Shown: positions 50,201 to 62,221 of the stretch, piece by piece | Layout: each line of letters starts with the position of its first letter | Position numbering within the stretch: the stretch's first letter is position 1 | Source of the DNA: Phytoseiulus persimilis | Lineage: Eukaryota > Arthropoda > Arachnida > Mesostigmata > Phytoseiidae | DNA length: 64,000 nucleotides | Assembly: GCA_037576195.1 (NCBI GenBank) | Contig: CM075101.1 | Location: forward strand, 45,074,001-45,138,000 | Direction: 5' to 3' | The notes under the pieces: model-generated | The model's input: only the letters and a program-made list of their open reading frames with translations | What the model was told of the DNA's origin: nothing | The model's database searches: none | Position numbers and translations under genes: made by a program

Positions 50201-52942
50201 TTCTCTCCGGGAAAAGTTGAGGACGGTCGGAGTGTCTCGCTCTAAATAAAATCTCAGAACAAAGAAAGAAACGGTCCCGTGCCCCGGTTCCTTTCGTCTC
50301 GACCCCTTGAATCGCTTGATTTTTCCGAAACGAGAGACACACGAGCTCACTGACTAGGAAAGCGAAGAAACGAGCAAGCGGATTCAGCTCGTGTCCTTAG
50401 GAGCTCCAAACAAGTTTACAAAGCTAGGATTCGAAGCCCCGGCAGAGGCAACAGTCGCTCCGCCGTTAGACGACGCACCGATCTCCGCTCTGAATCCCTT
50501 GCCATTCCTGCCGAGTTGACCTTGCCCTTCTTAGTTGAGACATCCGGACACCCCATGTTTGGCAGAGTTGTCAGGCTTCGAACGAGGCTCTGCAAGTTAC
50601 GGACTCGAAGGGTGATAATCATCCAAAGATGAAACACTCTTCGAACGTCGAGATCCGCGTCGACAGGATCATTCGAGTTCATAACTCACGCGTGATAACT
50701 ATGGACTCAATAGAAGCGGATGACCAACTCCGACTCCGAACGCAAATATTCTTTGTCGTTTACAGTGCTGTTTGTGCTATGTGCGACTGTAGAACGGCAC
50801 GGCTCTCTCGAACGCTCCAAACTGCGAACGGAATAGTCACCCGAACTGGAGGCTCCACCGAGTCCCGAATGTTCTCTGAATTCGCGGACCGAGGAGACCA
50901 GCGAAAATAATGGAAGCGTCTCGCCACGGCTTGAATGACATTATAATTCGTCCATATGCTCAGTTGTTCAGGCTCCAGTGACCCGTTCGCGCGGGGAGTA
51001 GGTGGGAGTGAGCGAGGGAGCGCTGGTAGAGGAAGTTTGGTTTGGCGAGCAACGAGCACGCCACATGTCATGTCCTGCACACATCTCAAGAGCGCACCCT
51101 CGAGAAAGAACTCCCTCTGCAAGCCGATCTAAAATGAACGACAACCCAACTGACAAGAAGCATTTTGCACATGTTTGCATCTCTATGCACAGAATCTCAT
51201 AGAGGTGCCATGGTCATGGTCCAGTCATGAACTTGCGTCTCATTGTGGTTGGGGAGAACTAGTACCGAAGACTGTTTGTCGACCCCCTGCTTTCGGGAGG
51301 ATCCCGTTGCCCAGCGGGATCGGTAGAATGAATCCAAGTGCGAGAGGTTTCGTTTCGAGCAGGATGCTGCGATCTGGCCGAATATTGATACCATGGCGGA
51401 GAAGTTGGGTGCTATTTACAAAGTTCGCTGCATCGACGTTTCATCATCCACAATCTGCTCTGGTGAAGTTTCTCAACCGCTGAACACTCGTTCGCGGCAG
51501 TAGTATGGAGACTCTTCTGAGCTACACGCAGCGGGAAGGACAGGAGCATCCCGGGATATTCAGCATGGTCTGCAATCCTCGTCTGGAACGATGATCGCAG
51601 CGAGGGAGAATGAATAAAAACCACAATAAACTGAAGCTGGATCGATCCCTGATCTCAATAGAGTCCACGGCCGATTCCCGAGGGCGAAACTGGCGTCAAT
51701 TGGGGGGATTGTGTATCGAACACGCGTGTCCAACGTTCGCGGACTTCCACCTGGCTTGACCCAGAGAAAATTGTGGACTCCAAGGGCTGGAGAGCCTCCA
51801 GAGAACGAGACGCGTGGTCAGAGCAGCGAGTCGGAGCAATGCCTCAGATCTCGGCCGATGGGAGAGCGGCCCAGGTTGTGGGAAAATATACAGAATGAGG
51901 GAGAGCACACCGCCGACCGCGGACGACGAGCGATCCGAAGAGTAGAGGAAGCTTCTCTGAATGACAATGAGCTCGATGCAAGCAGGAAGCTCGTTCTCTC
52001 ACGGCGAACAACTTAACATACACTTGCCCCAGAGCTCAGACACCGGTGTGAGCGAGTCGTGGGCTGGTTTCTCCTTCGTCTCCAGAAAGGCTTCTTTTTG
52101 CTGCGAACGATGCTCGCCGCCTCCTTCGCTTCTCCTCCCGTGCTTCTCTCTCCTCCTTCCGCTGGGGATGGAAGAACCGGCAATTACTGCACACAGCTCC
52201 CATACTCTCTCTGTCTCCACAAAGCACCAGAGGCTGGTGCCAACAAGGCGCGATATTCGCACTTCGAAAAGTTCCTCCGGTGTCGTGCTGAGTGTTCAAG
52301 ATGTCTGAATCGACTCGAATTCGTCCGTTCCGCTCAGGAGAACTGACGTACGCGCATGATGAGACGCGGAACCAGCGTAGAGCAAGAGGAACTCCACAGA
52401 AGGGAGGAATCGGTTTGCTTAGCAAGAGGGGTCCGGCATCACGAGCGGTCCGTCTACCGACCCCCGTAGGCGTCACTTCCACGTCCTTGCGAAGGAAACT
52501 TGCCACGGTAAACACATTATAGGCAAGTGTAGGGGCTGTGTGGCTGGGGCGCGTGTTCGCGAGAGGATTGTCAGAGGAGGAGAAGCCCCCAACACAAAAA
52601 GCACTCGTCGTCAAGAGGGCATTAATACTGTTGTCATTGAAGGCGAAAAAGAAGCGATTGTAGTCCGCCGTGTGCCGGCTGTGAGTCGTCGCCGACTCCT
52701 CTTCTTCTCGGCTCTCAGTACAGAGCGTTGTAGCGGTGCCAGCTAAATCCAGAACAAGTGTGTTTGTGCCTGATAAGAGGGCTGGGGAGGGCGAGTAGAA
52801 ATGGGGAAAAAGCCTCCGTGTTGCCGCCGCCGCGCTCCCGCCGCCGCCGCTCACCGAAGTCACCCGCAGCCACCCACACACTGGCGGCGAGACCGGCCGC
52901 GCCAACAGCAACAGCAGTCATGACGTCCCGCGAGGCTCGCAT
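35300..52942 (-). CDS. Three-Ig GPI-anchored cell-adhesion protein of the lachesin/DIP family
   Basis: Nine minus-strand exons join in phase to 408 residues: 52942-52855, 44740-44622, 40769-40562, 40457-40248, 38767-38639, 37374-37194, 36956-36841, 36157-36089 and 35406-35300. Exon 1 supplies a signal peptide (MTAVAVGAAGLAASVWVAAG). Ig1 has ILECSVENLGNYKVTWIK and ADKGAYMCQINSQP. Ig2 has LRCKATGYPAPSILWKRED and EDSGAYLCIARNG. Ig3 has ARIECFVEGSPRPDLDWIG and EDYGQYRCRAENEFG. A short linker leads to a C-terminal hydrophobic tail (FITVSSLYILLL) typical of a GPI-anchor signal. The Cys-Trp-Tyr-Cys pattern and the VTWIK...GAYMCQINSQP block are characteristic of arthropod lachesin/DIP proteins, which mediate neuronal partner recognition with Dprs or septate-junction adhesion. 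Intron 1 is about 8.1 kb. Exon 1 is the least certain part. Confidence 0.88.
40770..44621. other. Intron 2 of the Ig-domain gene
   Basis: About 3.85 kb between the two exons encoding Ig1. It contains a short GAC trinucleotide run near 43008-43026 and GGCGGGC-rich stretches near 43615-43700. No additional coding exon was recognised on either strand. A regulatory role is possible but not shown. Confidence 0.5.
43008..43026. repeat. GAC/ACG trinucleotide microsatellite
   Basis: About six consecutive GAC units lie in intron DNA of the Ig-domain gene, flanked by other A/C/G-rich low-complexity sequence (aacaacaag, cagcag). Confidence 0.7.
44741..52854. other. Intron 1 of the Ig-domain gene, GC-rich low-complexity DNA
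   Basis: About 8.1 kb without a recognisable coding exon. Many CpG-containing words, poly-C and purine-rich runs occur. Long open frames here (for example minus 52036-52911) follow from low stop-codon frequency in GC-rich DNA. Long first introns of neuronal adhesion genes commonly hold enhancers; that is general knowledge, not something seen here. Confidence 0.45.
46722..46734. repeat. Poly-C run of 13
   Basis: Thirteen consecutive C, then T and CCCC, lie in intron 1 of the Ig-domain gene. This is a homopolymer prone to length error in sequencing. Confidence 0.8.
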
Positions 52943-53488
52943 CGTTTTCCACCGAGCGCAGGTCCGGGCACGCAACTGACATCGCTCGAAACAACTTCTC
53001 TCTCAAAGTCTCTCGCTTGCAAGCAGCCTCGCTGACTGGCAAAGCGGCAAGCGCACTCCGGTGTCGCTTCCGAGGGATGAGAACTGCTGTTCATCGCTTG
53101 CCAACAGGAGAACCGCTGAGGCCGCTCGCCGACAACGAGGCCACCGGGCCTCCGCGCTGGGTTCAGAAAGTTACTCTTGACGCATTCGCCCCCTCGCCCC
53201 TTGCTCTTAGTTCCTCTCGCGGACATGATCTATGTTCTAGGCTTCGTTCGTCGCCTTCTATCCGGCTGAGAGTCCGAGCTTTGTGCTGCAATCGCTTAAT
53301 CTTCCTGTCGTATTCGGAATGTGCATGGATACAGTCGGGGCGGCGGCTCGGTCGGGGCGAGTCGAACCAGAGGGGACGAACCGTTTGTCCGCTTCATTTA
53401 CAATCGCGAAGCGACCATCTGTGAGCGGTGCAATGCCAAAATCAGACCGATATGTTTTTCTGCGTCCTTAGCCGAGAGTCGTCTCCCG

Positions 53489-53543
53489 CGACCACGACGA
53501 CGGGGGCGGCAGCGACGACGGGGGCGGCGGCGACGACGACAAG
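53489..53543. repeat. Imperfect GAC/GGC trinucleotide repeat
   Basis: CGACGACGGGGGCGGCAGCG-type triplets repeat for about 55 bases, with two near-identical copies of the CGACGACGGGGGCGGC word. It lies about 0.55 kb upstream of the signal-peptide exon of the Ig-domain gene. Confidence 0.75.
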
Positions 53544-55288
53544 AATCTCTACAGCGTGGGCAGAAGCACTGGCAGCAACAAATAGGGGCACAGGCGTCGG
53601 TCGTGGCCGCGCCGGCAGTAGCAAAGACGACAAGCAGCCTCATTCATAGCTCTCATAACGAAACAATAAGCTTCTTCTTGTGACCCCGTAGTAGAGGCTG
53701 ACCATAGTCTGCAGTCGTGGGGAGGGGGCGGTAGTTGACAAATGGCTTCACTTATTGTCTCTTCCCCGGCCGCTATTGTCTTTGGTCGTATGATGCTTTC
53801 GGGTGCTCCAACCCGCTCACCCGCCCTCTTGCCCGTCGGCTCGTCTCCCGCCGTCCGACAGAGCGGGTTGGCGTAGCGAGCCAAGACGGGGTCCCGACGC
53901 CTGCCCCAGTGCCCTGATTACAACTTGCACCACTTGCAATGGTCGGTCGTGTGTCGCGGAGTTCTTCGTGCAATTTCGCCGCTCACTTGCTCGCCACCGC
54001 CGCTTTCTCGCCTGCCGTCAGTTCTTTGCTGCTGTGTGATCCATTTTTTTCGGGGAAGCCAACAATAGCGAAAGCAAAGGTGTCATGGCTGAGCCGGTTC
54101 GCTACACAATGTTCATACAACAAATGGAATCCGCTTGCGGACGTTCGACTCCGGTGAACGAGCTCTGTTCTGGCGAAAACCTCCTCCTGTTTCGACCGAT
54201 CGCTGTCGTCGGTTTCTGTCCCGGATGCCTTCCATCCGCCGATACCGCTGACTTGAAGCATGAACTCACGGGAGGCAAAACCTTGGAGCTCACAGTCCGC
54301 GAGGGGGCGGCGGGTTGCGTTCGGTGGATCAGCGAACCCAGCGGATTGGGAATTTAATCAGTTGAAGAACGTCTATTCCGTCGAGCGGGTGGACCGGGCA
54401 CGGGGAGGAAAACGAGGAGGAGTCCGCACAGATCGAACGGAAATGAAGAAATCCGAGACTAATGTCGCTCCTTGAAGGAACCTGTTAAGCCGATTATGAC
54501 GCCGAGGTGGGAATTCGATTGAAAAGACTCTCATCACCTCGGTGTTAAGTTACTCGACTATAACGAGTTACACTTGGATTGGCCGAGTAAGCGGCAGAGC
54601 GAGACCCAACCGCCGCTCCCGGCTACCACAGACGCCCTGCGGAGCTCTAACGTCGCTTCTAACGCGTGCCGCGCCGTCGACTCTTCTGCCCAGCCCTCGG
54701 GATGAGGGGGCATCGTCGCTTCAGAAGCTGTACACGAGAGCCCCGACCTTTGAAGCGTCTCATCTTGCGGCCGCGACAGGTCCTGTCGATGCATCCGGTG
54801 AAAACCCAAGTCTAGTCTCGATAAAAGTCTCATGCTGCCACAGGAGTCATTCATTTGAGCCTAAAAAGCTGCCAAAAGAAAGCGGGCTTCGAGGGACGGA
54901 AAATCCGCGATGGACAGTTGACCGACCGAGGGAGTGAGTGACTGACTTCGGAGACAAGCGAAGAGGGTGGATAACGATATTGTGAGCGGGGAACGAACCG
55001 AAATCCAAGACGGCTGGAGCAACGAATCGAAGAGGAGGCGGGCAAGATATTATAAATCAAAACGAATAACGAACCATTTTCAAGGCCTCCCGTCCGACAA
55101 TCGAAATTCGAAACCAAGCAGACGACTAAAGTGGTGTAGTGTATCAGACAGTGACGGATGCGCACACCAAAACAAACCGAGAGGAATAGCGAAAGGAAAC
55201 AAAACTCGGGAGAATATATGAGACCTTCGAAAGAAGCGAGATCGGAGGGAAAAAATAACGATATAATGAAGCTGGATTTCTCCTCAAA

Positions 55289-55309
55289 AAACCCGCTCTT
55301 CGCGGGTTT
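55289..55309. repeat. 8-bp GC-rich hairpin followed by T run
   Basis: AAACCCGC (55289-55296) and GCGGGTTT (55302-55309) pair perfectly around a five-base loop TCTTC, with A residues before and TATAT after. It has the shape of a bacterial intrinsic terminator, but the context is animal non-coding DNA. Confidence 0.7.
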
Positions 55310-57349
55310 ATATTCTAGCCAATGCGATGCAGAGGGAGCAAGGAGGAGCCGGGTTGGTGAAGAGATTTCGCCTGATTCAATTTCGGGGATTTTCTCCTTG
55401 TTCCACCTTGGAGCACTCGGAGAACGACAATACAGCTGAGCGAGTCGATTTCCGTCGCGCGGATTTGTGGTCAGTTGCCCGGATTTCTCGTCCCTCACTG
55501 GCGGAGTTTGTACCCCGACGAGACGCCTTTTCAAAATTGAAAACAAGGAACACCGACGAGAAGCGTTCCGCGGAACTTTTTTCGGGGTCGAAAATCTGAA
55601 GAGAAAGCCCTGTCGAAAATGTCAGAATGCTCGAGAATTCTAGCCAGACACTGAGTTCAATGCGCGGTCATCCGAGCGTTCGTATCACAGCTCTTCACGA
55701 TTGGCTCGGGGTCAATCAAGCAATAAAACAATTAATCTCGCTCCCCGCTTATCAAGTAGCTGTTCACCCCGACATTGCTCGCTCATCAATCGATCGAGGC
55801 GGCGCGTCGGAGTCCGGGGTAAGGAGAGGAGAGACGAGGGTAGCTTGTCCAACTTCACACTATCTCGCTCCCCATGCGTCCGCTCCTAACTCCGACCTAC
55901 TCCCTTCGTCGTATCGGGAGGTTCAACTTCATTTACACCAGGAAATAATCGTTCAACCAAGCCTCACTTTTCGAACATTGGTCGCCTCGAGGAACTTGAC
56001 TCTAAATCGTTTTCGAGATCTCTGAGGGCCATATTCTGCGCCGGTTCCGGGACCCGTAGGAAGAAGCACAACGATTTCAGATCTCATTTTCGGTCGGTTG
56101 ATCATTTTCAGGAGGAAAACAGGCAGGGTTGCGCACCCACCGAAGCTACAGCATTTGTCATGAGGTTGAAAAGACAAATGCCAAGCCTGAAGTAGGTTTT
56201 GATGAAGTGTCGAGAGGCAGCGGAAAGACAGACGCACAAGGGAGTGGACAGATTTAGAGCTCGACCATAAAAAATAGTTTCATCCATTGGCGCGATCGTT
56301 ACGAAAGAAACCCACAATAATCCACCGGGGAAACCGGAAGTGGTCAAACTTTCTCCAACTTGAGACGAATGTCTTCCGTCCGATGGGGTTCCAGGACAGC
56401 TCCCGAATTCCGCGAGCCGGCTTGTTTGCAGCTTTCTCCTCCCACCACTCGGTTCACGAGAATATTGCGGCTTGACTATCTCTAATTGCCGTCTCCGCGG
56501 TAGTCTACGAGCGACTCGGAGGCTACGGACAACCCTTTGACGTCGAAGTTCGCGAGACATTGAGGGAACGATTGACCCTAAAAACTGCTCAATGTGCTGC
56601 GCCGGCTCTTTCTCCTACACCAGGCTACTTAGACGCTTCGCAGTTCTATTAGGTCGGTCAATGGAGCGTGCTCTGTCTGGGGAACGCGCGCGCTTGCTCC
56701 CCCTCCGCTGCTCCCGCCATACCTTCGGAGGATCACCCTGAAACCCCACTCAGTAGGGCACCTCGAGGAACTCCCGGAGACTAGCTGAGATACAGGCACG
56801 CACATGTGCAAGAATTCACACCTCTAACGCACATAAAGATTTTCGGGTGGGTAGGAGCTTCATTTGCTCGGCGCTCGCTCTTCACGGCCAGGATGTATTT
56901 TGTCGATTCCGCTTCGATGTTCAATTACCCAAATTGTTCGCTGGTTGCCTTCATCAGTGAACGGTCGTTTTTGTTCCCTCGTCAATAAACGAAAGCTCAC
57001 GAAACCGCGGAGTACCCATTCGAGCTGGGTGCTCCGGGGGCGCATGCGACGAAAACCCATGATCAAGACTCGGGCGATCAGTCTTGACTCGAGGTCCGGG
57101 ATGCGAGGGTAGCCCCAGGTGTCACATAATACGGTACTTTTGAACACCCGACTGCTCGGTCGGACTTCCGAACGCGACGAAGCTACCGTCCGAATCTTCT
57201 GCGCCGCCTCGATATCGCGCGCGGAAACTACGACCTCAGTTCTCAAGGACTCATTCGAGCAGCAAACGATGGTCAGGCTTACCCAAACAAGTATCCCATT
57301 CCAGTTGGGATCTCTGAACAGAGCGGTTCTGATCACTTGAGTCCAGGAC

Positions 57350-57392
57350 TGAGAGAGAGAGAAAGAAAGATAGAGAGAGAGCGAGAGAGAGA
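57350..57392. repeat. GA-rich microsatellite
   Basis: Runs of GA/GAAA repeat for about 43 bases. In arthropods such tracts can bind GAGA-type factors, but here it is only a low-complexity tract. Confidence 0.75.
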
Positions 57393-57946
57393 TGCTTCTA
57401 ATCTGCCGCAGCTCATTCGACAATTCGTACGCCATGCGCACCGATTGACTCACTGCAAGCTCGATGATGACACAATGTCACGGGGAATTTCTGAGCTTGA
57501 GATTCGTTCCACAGTAGCAATATGCGTGCAGTTGGATTCGTGAGGAAGGCCAGATGCGAAGAAGAGGGCGCGAGAGAGACGGCGGTTCTCTCAACTCGCT
57601 CGGCAGGTAGGCAGGGAGGTCGGCCAGCGATGGAGTGTGCCTGAGTGAGTGGAGATGGCGTGATCGAAGCAAGCCAGCAGACAGCTTGGAAACGGGAGCA
57701 AACGATGTAATTTCATGCAGCATACATTTGTGTCTGGCGGCTGTGCTAGTGGGCTCGAATCTTGGAGCATACACCGTGAAGCCCCAAAGTTCCCGAGCTC
57801 GACCGGCAGCCCGGCTGACTGGTTGGCCACAAGATTTGCTCTGAATGTAAATATAGCCAACGGTCCCTCTTCATTTCGCATTAGACTCAAGATAAAAAGA
57901 CAGCCCGGCACAGCGATGAAGCGAGCAACATTTACGGGAGATCGCA

Positions 57947-60900
57947 AACTCCAAGCTGAATGTCAGGGTGCTATCTGGAGTGCGTCCCAGCTTCCACGCG
58001 CCATTACCGAACTTGAAAGTTATTTCTCAAAACCCAGCTGATTGGGTCTGCTCAATTGTGGTGAATTTCCTCGAGCGGTTCACTGAATGTGGTTCCCACA
58101 ATCGGAAATTCGAGGGGAAAAAACGCGTCTTGGCTCATTTCGGTGTTCCAATGAGATCATGGGCAGTCTAAGCAGTTGATCCGACTGCTCTCCATCGTAA
58201 ACCAGTTGCTTGCAGCTCGATCCCGGAACGGATTTCAGGCCGAAGGTGGAACTCCATCGAGAAGATCGCGCACGGATCGGCCTGCTGCCGAAGGGCATGG
58301 TTTCCGATTCTTTAACTATTTTTGAGCAGACTGAACGCACCCATTCAGTCTCGCTGTATCTTGAAAAATTCTGAGAATCGGCAGAAAGCAACCGGCTTTC
58401 TGTATCCGGATAAAACGAGGCAATATCTCAGATCGGCCTCACCCACCGCCGAACAAATCGTTCGTGAGAACATCCTCAGAAGCTGTTAGCAACCAGGGTA
58501 CGGAAAAAACAACGCGTCGAACGCTCTTTGAAGAATGTTCGAGGAGCACGCAAGTCGTTCAACGATGCCAAAGGTTCAATGACACACGCCATTTCGGATT
58601 TCCAGCCGGAAAATCGAGGGGTCTGAGCTCACGGCGGCGCTCGAGTATCGGAACGCGCGTTACACTGACAAGAGCTCCAACATCCCATCGACCTGCTCTC
58701 AAATTCTCAACGGGAGGACTCCCGGCTTGTTCAACAGTCATCGTTCACGTGGAGAAACAGATGCTGGCGGAACTCCACGTTTGTTGCGCAAGAATCATAG
58801 AATACGTAGTTTTAGGCCAGCTAGTCCACAGCCACTCCTCGAGCGTGGGCCCACGACTCGATATCTTGGGAGCTTCCCGGAATTCCAAGAAACCACCGTG
58901 AGGGAAAACTTCGTGCCTTCCTCCGGACAGGATCCTGGGTGCGCGTCCGGACAGGATGGAAGTCACTTGCGTCTCAGAGGGATTCAGACCGCTGTTTCGC
59001 GAACATACAGGGAAGTGGCTTGCCATCATTCCGGAAGACCGTCTACTCGGCGCTGATAGAGTTCAATGCTTGCCACACGATCGGCTATCATGGGTTGCGA
59101 CTCACTCGACTCTTGGCCCAGTTGCCAAACTACAGAGAGCAGCAATGAGGGACATGTCCTTCGACTGAACACACCGCCCAGTGCTCACCCGCGCGAGGAC
59201 TCATGGAGAAATCCATAGAGACATTAACTGTCTACTCTTTCTATCTATGTGCATCAAACTCGGTTCGTCGAGGCTCCCTCATTCTCCACAAAATCAAAAG
59301 TCTGATTCCTGGCCTCAATCATTGAGCTATGCGATGCACGCCCGATCGTACTCGGACAAAACCTGATCGCATCCGACAGGTTATCCAGAGTGGAATCGAG
59401 AGTATCCCATAAGCGATCGAATACGAGCTATTGTCCTGTGAGTGTTGATCACGGGTCTCTCCTCGTGCGAAGACCGAGACACCTGACTGCTGCCCGAGGC
59501 TGTCCCTCCGACCTCGACTCATCTCCGTGCTCTTGTATAAGATGCATTCTCGTCGGAACCGCACCACGAACGGCGAGTCTCTCGCGGTAGCGGTTCCATG
59601 TTGCGCCGCTCGAATGTCTCAGGAAAACAAGTTCGTTCATCTTCAGAGAAGACGCACGTGGGTTCCGGTCCCGGAGGGCGGCAGAACTCTTGCGATATCC
59701 GGTAGGTAGCATTCATGAATAGAACGGATTGCTCGAGAGGAGGAGAATCTCTGGTCGACGGAACGAGGTTCGAATGAGCTCGGGGAGGAATACATTGCGC
59801 GCTCGAACCGGTCGCCCTGCCAGAAAACTGGGTGCATCGACTGACAAGAATATCGCATCCATCAGGTTGGTTTCAACGGCGGCCGCTCCACTCTGAACTG
59901 TGATCGGAGCCTTCAGGACTGGCTCGCCCCTGACTCGGGGAAGACATCCGCAGATGAGAGAAGCGATCATGCGTGAGAGATTTGCGGCAAAGATTCGGGA
60001 AAGAGGAGTCGCCACGGAAGTGGCTCTCTTCTTCACTCACCGTCATCTATAGATTGTCCTCGTGTCACCATCAACATAGCCACGAGCAGCAACGACAACG
60101 ACAACATTGTCGGGGGATGAAAGGTTGCGGAAAAGCGTTGAACCATTGAGGGATGTGCAGGATTAGTTAGTTCCAGGCGGGAGAGAACCACTGCTCAGTT
60201 GGATTTCATGTAACGGTGCTGAGGATTTCCGTCGAGGAACATGTTGACAGCCATGCGTGGGTTTGGCAAGTGTTGCCGGCTCCCGCGTGTAACAAGAGAG
60301 TCCAACCGAATGGAGTCTTGAGACTCGTCCACGTTCGTCCTCTGACTCCTCCCGTTTGCGCACGCGCACTCGAAACCACGCCTCCTTCCGCAAAAGATCG
60401 ACGTACGAAAACCAAGGAGGCGGATAGAAGACTGCCAGCGTGGACACCATGTGCGCTCGAGTCGGGTGGGGTGGAGAGTGCACACCGGAGGGGAAAGACG
60501 AAGGTCGCCCGAGGACGGGCCTGGGCAGCGAAGAGCGGCCGTCCGAACCTAGGGGGGAACGAACGACAGGGAGCGGCGCAGGAGAACTGGGAAGAATATG
60601 AAGCAGGACAGGACTGCTCTGAGAATTGTGATCGAAAAGCTCAGAGTCCGAGGAACTCGTTTGTTTAATTCTTCAGAGCCGGCTCGGAGAAGATTTCTAC
60701 GAGGTCTAGGTGGACCAGAGTTCCTTCTCGGTGCGTCTCACGTGAGTAGACGTCGGAAGTTTGGCGTTTCTCACTCCTCGTTTGGATTGTCGGGCAGCCG
60801 GCGAGTTCCCATGCCTTGCCTCCGAGAGGAGCAGTGGGAATTTTCACATCCCTTTGTTTTTCTCCCGTCTTGAACAAGAAAGGAAGACAGCGCTGGAAAG

Positions 60901-61232
60901 AGAGTCACGCCAAGCCGCCATTAAAGAACGCTTAACAAAGAATTTTGAGGGTGTGGTGGGATGGTTAGGCGCGATCAAATCTCCAGGTCCCGAATGAACA
61001 TTCCCAGCATCGAAAATCATTTCCGACCCGAGGGCGCCTAATGACGTCGCTAGAGCTTCGAGCCGTTGTCACCACTTGGGCGGGACCTTTATATGTTCCG
61101 GTGTGAGGTATGATAATGATCTTCAGGCTATTCCCTTCAGTTTGGAATCGGCACAACGGGACGAGTCGTTGATGAATGTGGAGATTTTTATTGCGAAATA
61201 CCATGGAAAGCCTCCTGTTGAGCATCCACTGG
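57947..61232. other. Region without assigned gene
   Basis: Several frames look mildly protein-like, for example plus strand near 58956-59168 (RMEVTCVSEGFRPLF, GKWLAIIPEDRLLGADRV) and minus strand near 59500-59300 (DRLWDTLDSTLDNLSDAIRF). None could be joined to partners or named. Downstream exons of the minus-strand gene at 62-63 kb might lie here. Confidence 0.3.
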
Positions 61233-61661
61233 TCACCCCGCCAATATCTTTACAAAAATGTTCACGAATACTTCCTCACAAGCGCCAAGTCTGCTGTGTT
61301 CGGCCAATTTATCTGGAAGATGTTTGCTCAACCAAAAGCTTCTTGGGCCGACGACCGCCGTGGAATCCGCGAATGGAAAATCGATTTCGAGAGTGCCGGA
61401 AAAATCCAATAGTCACCCAGCATTCTCACCGAGAGCTGCTAATACAGATGCTTCAGACGCTCCTTCCTTGAACCTCTTATCATCCAATCCGGTTTCAGCG
61501 ATCGCTTTCCACGCGGAAAACGAACATCTGTCTCTGGCAACCAAGAGCCAAATCCCGACGCTCTGCAGAGTCGAAAGCCTCTCAGGAGCTTTGAAAGAAC
61601 CAGTGTGCCTGATCGACTGGTGGGGAGAAATGAAGATTCTCGTTCCTGTGATCGTGGGCAC
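61233..61661 (-). pseudogene. Possible downstream exon of the membrane protein, interrupted by TGA
   Basis: On the minus strand one frame runs DDKRFKEGASEASVLAALGE, then meets a TGA at 61415-61413, and continues in the same frame with LLDFSGTLEIDFPFADS to a stop at 61233. The pattern of an alanine-rich helix followed by a conserved-looking phase of Phe/Leu-Glu and Ala-Asp-Ser weakly resembles the mid-region of M13 peptidases. The in-frame stop may be a true lesion, an exon edge or a sign that the frame is not real. Low confidence. Confidence 0.2.
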
Positions 61662-62221
61662 ATGAATATAATTTTTTTTCCAACCGAGCGATAACTCACT
61701 TCGAAAAGCATGGCATGAAAGAGCGGACGTCTTTCAACAGGCGCGTCGGCTGCTAGAGAAGCGAGGAGTCCGTTCCATTTTGTTATGAAACCTTTGCCAC
61801 AGGTTTTGATGTCGAAAGCAGGCAGCCTGAGAATTTCAAATGGCTCTAGTACTAGAATCTAGTAAGCAGATATCCTCCCTCCAGAGACTCGACGTTCGTT
61901 CTCCCTTCGGCAACCCTATGAACACGAGGATCGGATCCCCAAAGACGGCCGTGTGTCAAAGGCGTTCTCAAAGTGTTCCAGTGGTTTCGAGGATTATTCT
62001 GCCTGGACTCTATCCGACTGTCGTCGAGAATATTCCTTCTGTTTCGAACAATTTATCTGAATCAATGGAGATAATAGGCCTGCATCTCCCTTGAGCGAAG
62101 AACGGGAAGTGATTCTCCCCTCAGCAGTGGAGATGGACGAGGTGGGCTCATGAACGAAACCTTCCACCGCGACGAGCACAGATCTACGAAAACCATTTCA
62201 TCCCGACCGTAGACTCGCAAG

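Larger units (their letters stand above)
52943..57946. other. GC-rich upstream region of the Ig-domain gene
   Basis: Upstream of the putative signal-peptide exon on the minus strand the sequence is GC-rich, with trinucleotide and GA repeats and numerous short open frames, none of which resembles a known protein. It probably includes 5' UTR and promoter sequence of the Ig gene. No individual core promoter element is claimed. Confidence 0.4.

Noticed and set aside
52036..52911. 291-codon open frame on the minus strand
   Set aside because: It overlaps, in another frame, the proposed signal-peptide exon of the Ig-domain gene. It has low-complexity composition and no motif. Long stop-free frames are expected in this GC-rich stretch.
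53398..53643. Arg-rich minus-strand frame as an SR-like protein
   Set aside because: The arginine runs are just the translation of the trinucleotide repeat at 53489-53543.
55289..55309. Bacterial intrinsic terminator or bacterial contamination
   Set aside because: The flanking sequence has spliced animal genes on both sides, and nothing bacterial accompanies the hairpin.
54851..55546. 231-codon minus-strand frame with hydrophobic stretches
   Set aside because: No clear family pattern, splice context or conserved composition. It overlaps other open frames and a hairpin, so it is most likely chance.
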